A stretch of DNA of 6,007 nt, from assembly GCA_023248915.1 (NCBI GenBank), contig JAHFDQ010000393.1, positions 1 through 6,007 of the forward strand, read 5' to 3'. Position numbers and translations under genes: made by a program. The notes under the pieces are model-generated. The model saw only the letters and a list, made by a program, of their open reading frames with translations. It ran no database searches and had not been told where the DNA came from. Source of the DNA: Archangiaceae bacterium (lineage in GTDB: Bacteria; Myxococcota; Myxococcia; Myxococcales; Myxococcaceae). Shown in pieces: positions 5,772 to 6,007 of the stretch; the stretch's first letter is position 1, and each line of letters opens with the position of its first letter.

Positions 5772-6007
5772 ATGGCCCGATCGGAAATGAAGAATGGCGG
5801 CCCACACACGAACGCCCGGCTCTCGCGGTCCGACCGAGGCGTCACGCTTGTCGAGGGCATGGCCGCCTCGGCCGTGCTCCTCATTGGCCTCATCGGGGTC
5901 CTCCAGGGAATCGGCGTTGCAAGCCTTCAAAACTCTCTCGCCAACCGCATGACTCGTGGCGCGGCCATCTCTCAGCAGGCGGTGCACGGGCTCGTGATCG
6001 CGGGGCG
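5772..6007 (+). CDS. PilV-type minor pilin, N-terminal part (runs off the window)
   Basis: The frame opens at ATG 5772, with AGGA at 5764-5767 overlapping the previous stop codon, and stays open to the window end, giving 78 complete codons. A 23-residue basic leader ends in SDRG^VTLVEG. Cleavage after G23 would leave V24 at +1 and the conserved glutamate E28 at +5. A hydrophobic helix follows (about 30-50, MAASAVLLIGLIGVLQGIGVA), then an amphipathic continuation, SLQNSLANRMTRGAAISQQA, as in PilV/GspI-type proteins. An ATG at 5787 is a possible alternative start but has no properly spaced ribosome binding site. Valine at +1 instead of the common phenylalanine is tolerated in minor pilins. PilV is known to join FimU, PilW, PilX and PilY1 in the complex that primes type IV pilus assembly; genes for the other partners would be expected just beyond 6007. 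The globular domain is not visible, so GspI of a type II secretion system remains possible. Confidence 0.75.
   Translation, partial: MARSEMKNGGPHTNARLSRSDRGVTLVEGMAASAVLLIGLIGVLQGIGVASLQNSLANRMTRGAAISQQAVHGLVIAG

Overview
The window is very GC-rich, with gene-dense DNA, strong G/C preference at third codon positions and frequent TCG/GTC/GAG codons. Together with a myxobacterial-style minor-pilin gene order (FimU/FimT-like followed by PilV-like), this suggests a member of the Myxococcota (former Deltaproteobacteria). That assignment is inference from composition and gene content; there is no rRNA or other marker here.

Layout. (1) Bases 1-324 (+): the 3' end of an unrecognised, beta-rich protein. 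(2) Bases 325-516: spacer between two convergent genes, holding a near-perfect palindrome of about 91 nt (384-474). (3) Bases 517-3312 (-): the most unusual gene, a 931-residue protein. Its first ~575 residues are a two-ring Clp/Hsp100-type AAA+ unfoldase (degenerate D1, intact D2, no Clp N-domain). Its last ~320 residues are a release-factor-2-like module that keeps recognisable N-terminal, central and C-terminal RF2 segments but has lost the GGQ catalytic loop and the SPF codon-reading motif. (4) Bases 3313-3365: a 53-bp divergent spacer with a weak sigma-70-like promoter for the minus-strand gene, placed so that its transcript would be leaderless. (5) Bases 3366-4886 (+): an acetyl-CoA hydrolase/CoA-transferase family enzyme (class I CoA-transferase, like succinyl-CoA:acetate CoA-transferase) with the catalytic glutamate and glycine loops intact. 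(6) Bases 4887-5054: spacer with a two-part hairpin (4945-4988), a sigma-54-like motif and a good ribosome binding site. (7) Bases 5055-5765 and 5772-6007 (both +): two tightly spaced type IV pilin-like genes, a GspH/FimT/FimU-type minor pilin with an unusual four-cysteine cluster and the start of a PilV-type minor pilin that runs off the window.

How the genes relate. The two pilin genes form the start of an operon that probably continues with further minor pilins beyond the right edge. The CoA-transferase and the Clp-RF2 fusion are divergently arranged but have no obvious functional link. The fusion is the best candidate for an undescribed system. An unfoldase with a possible ClpP-docking tripeptide, joined to a catalytically dead release-factor-like module, could bring protein unfolding or degradation to ribosomes. 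That role is inference from domain content only.
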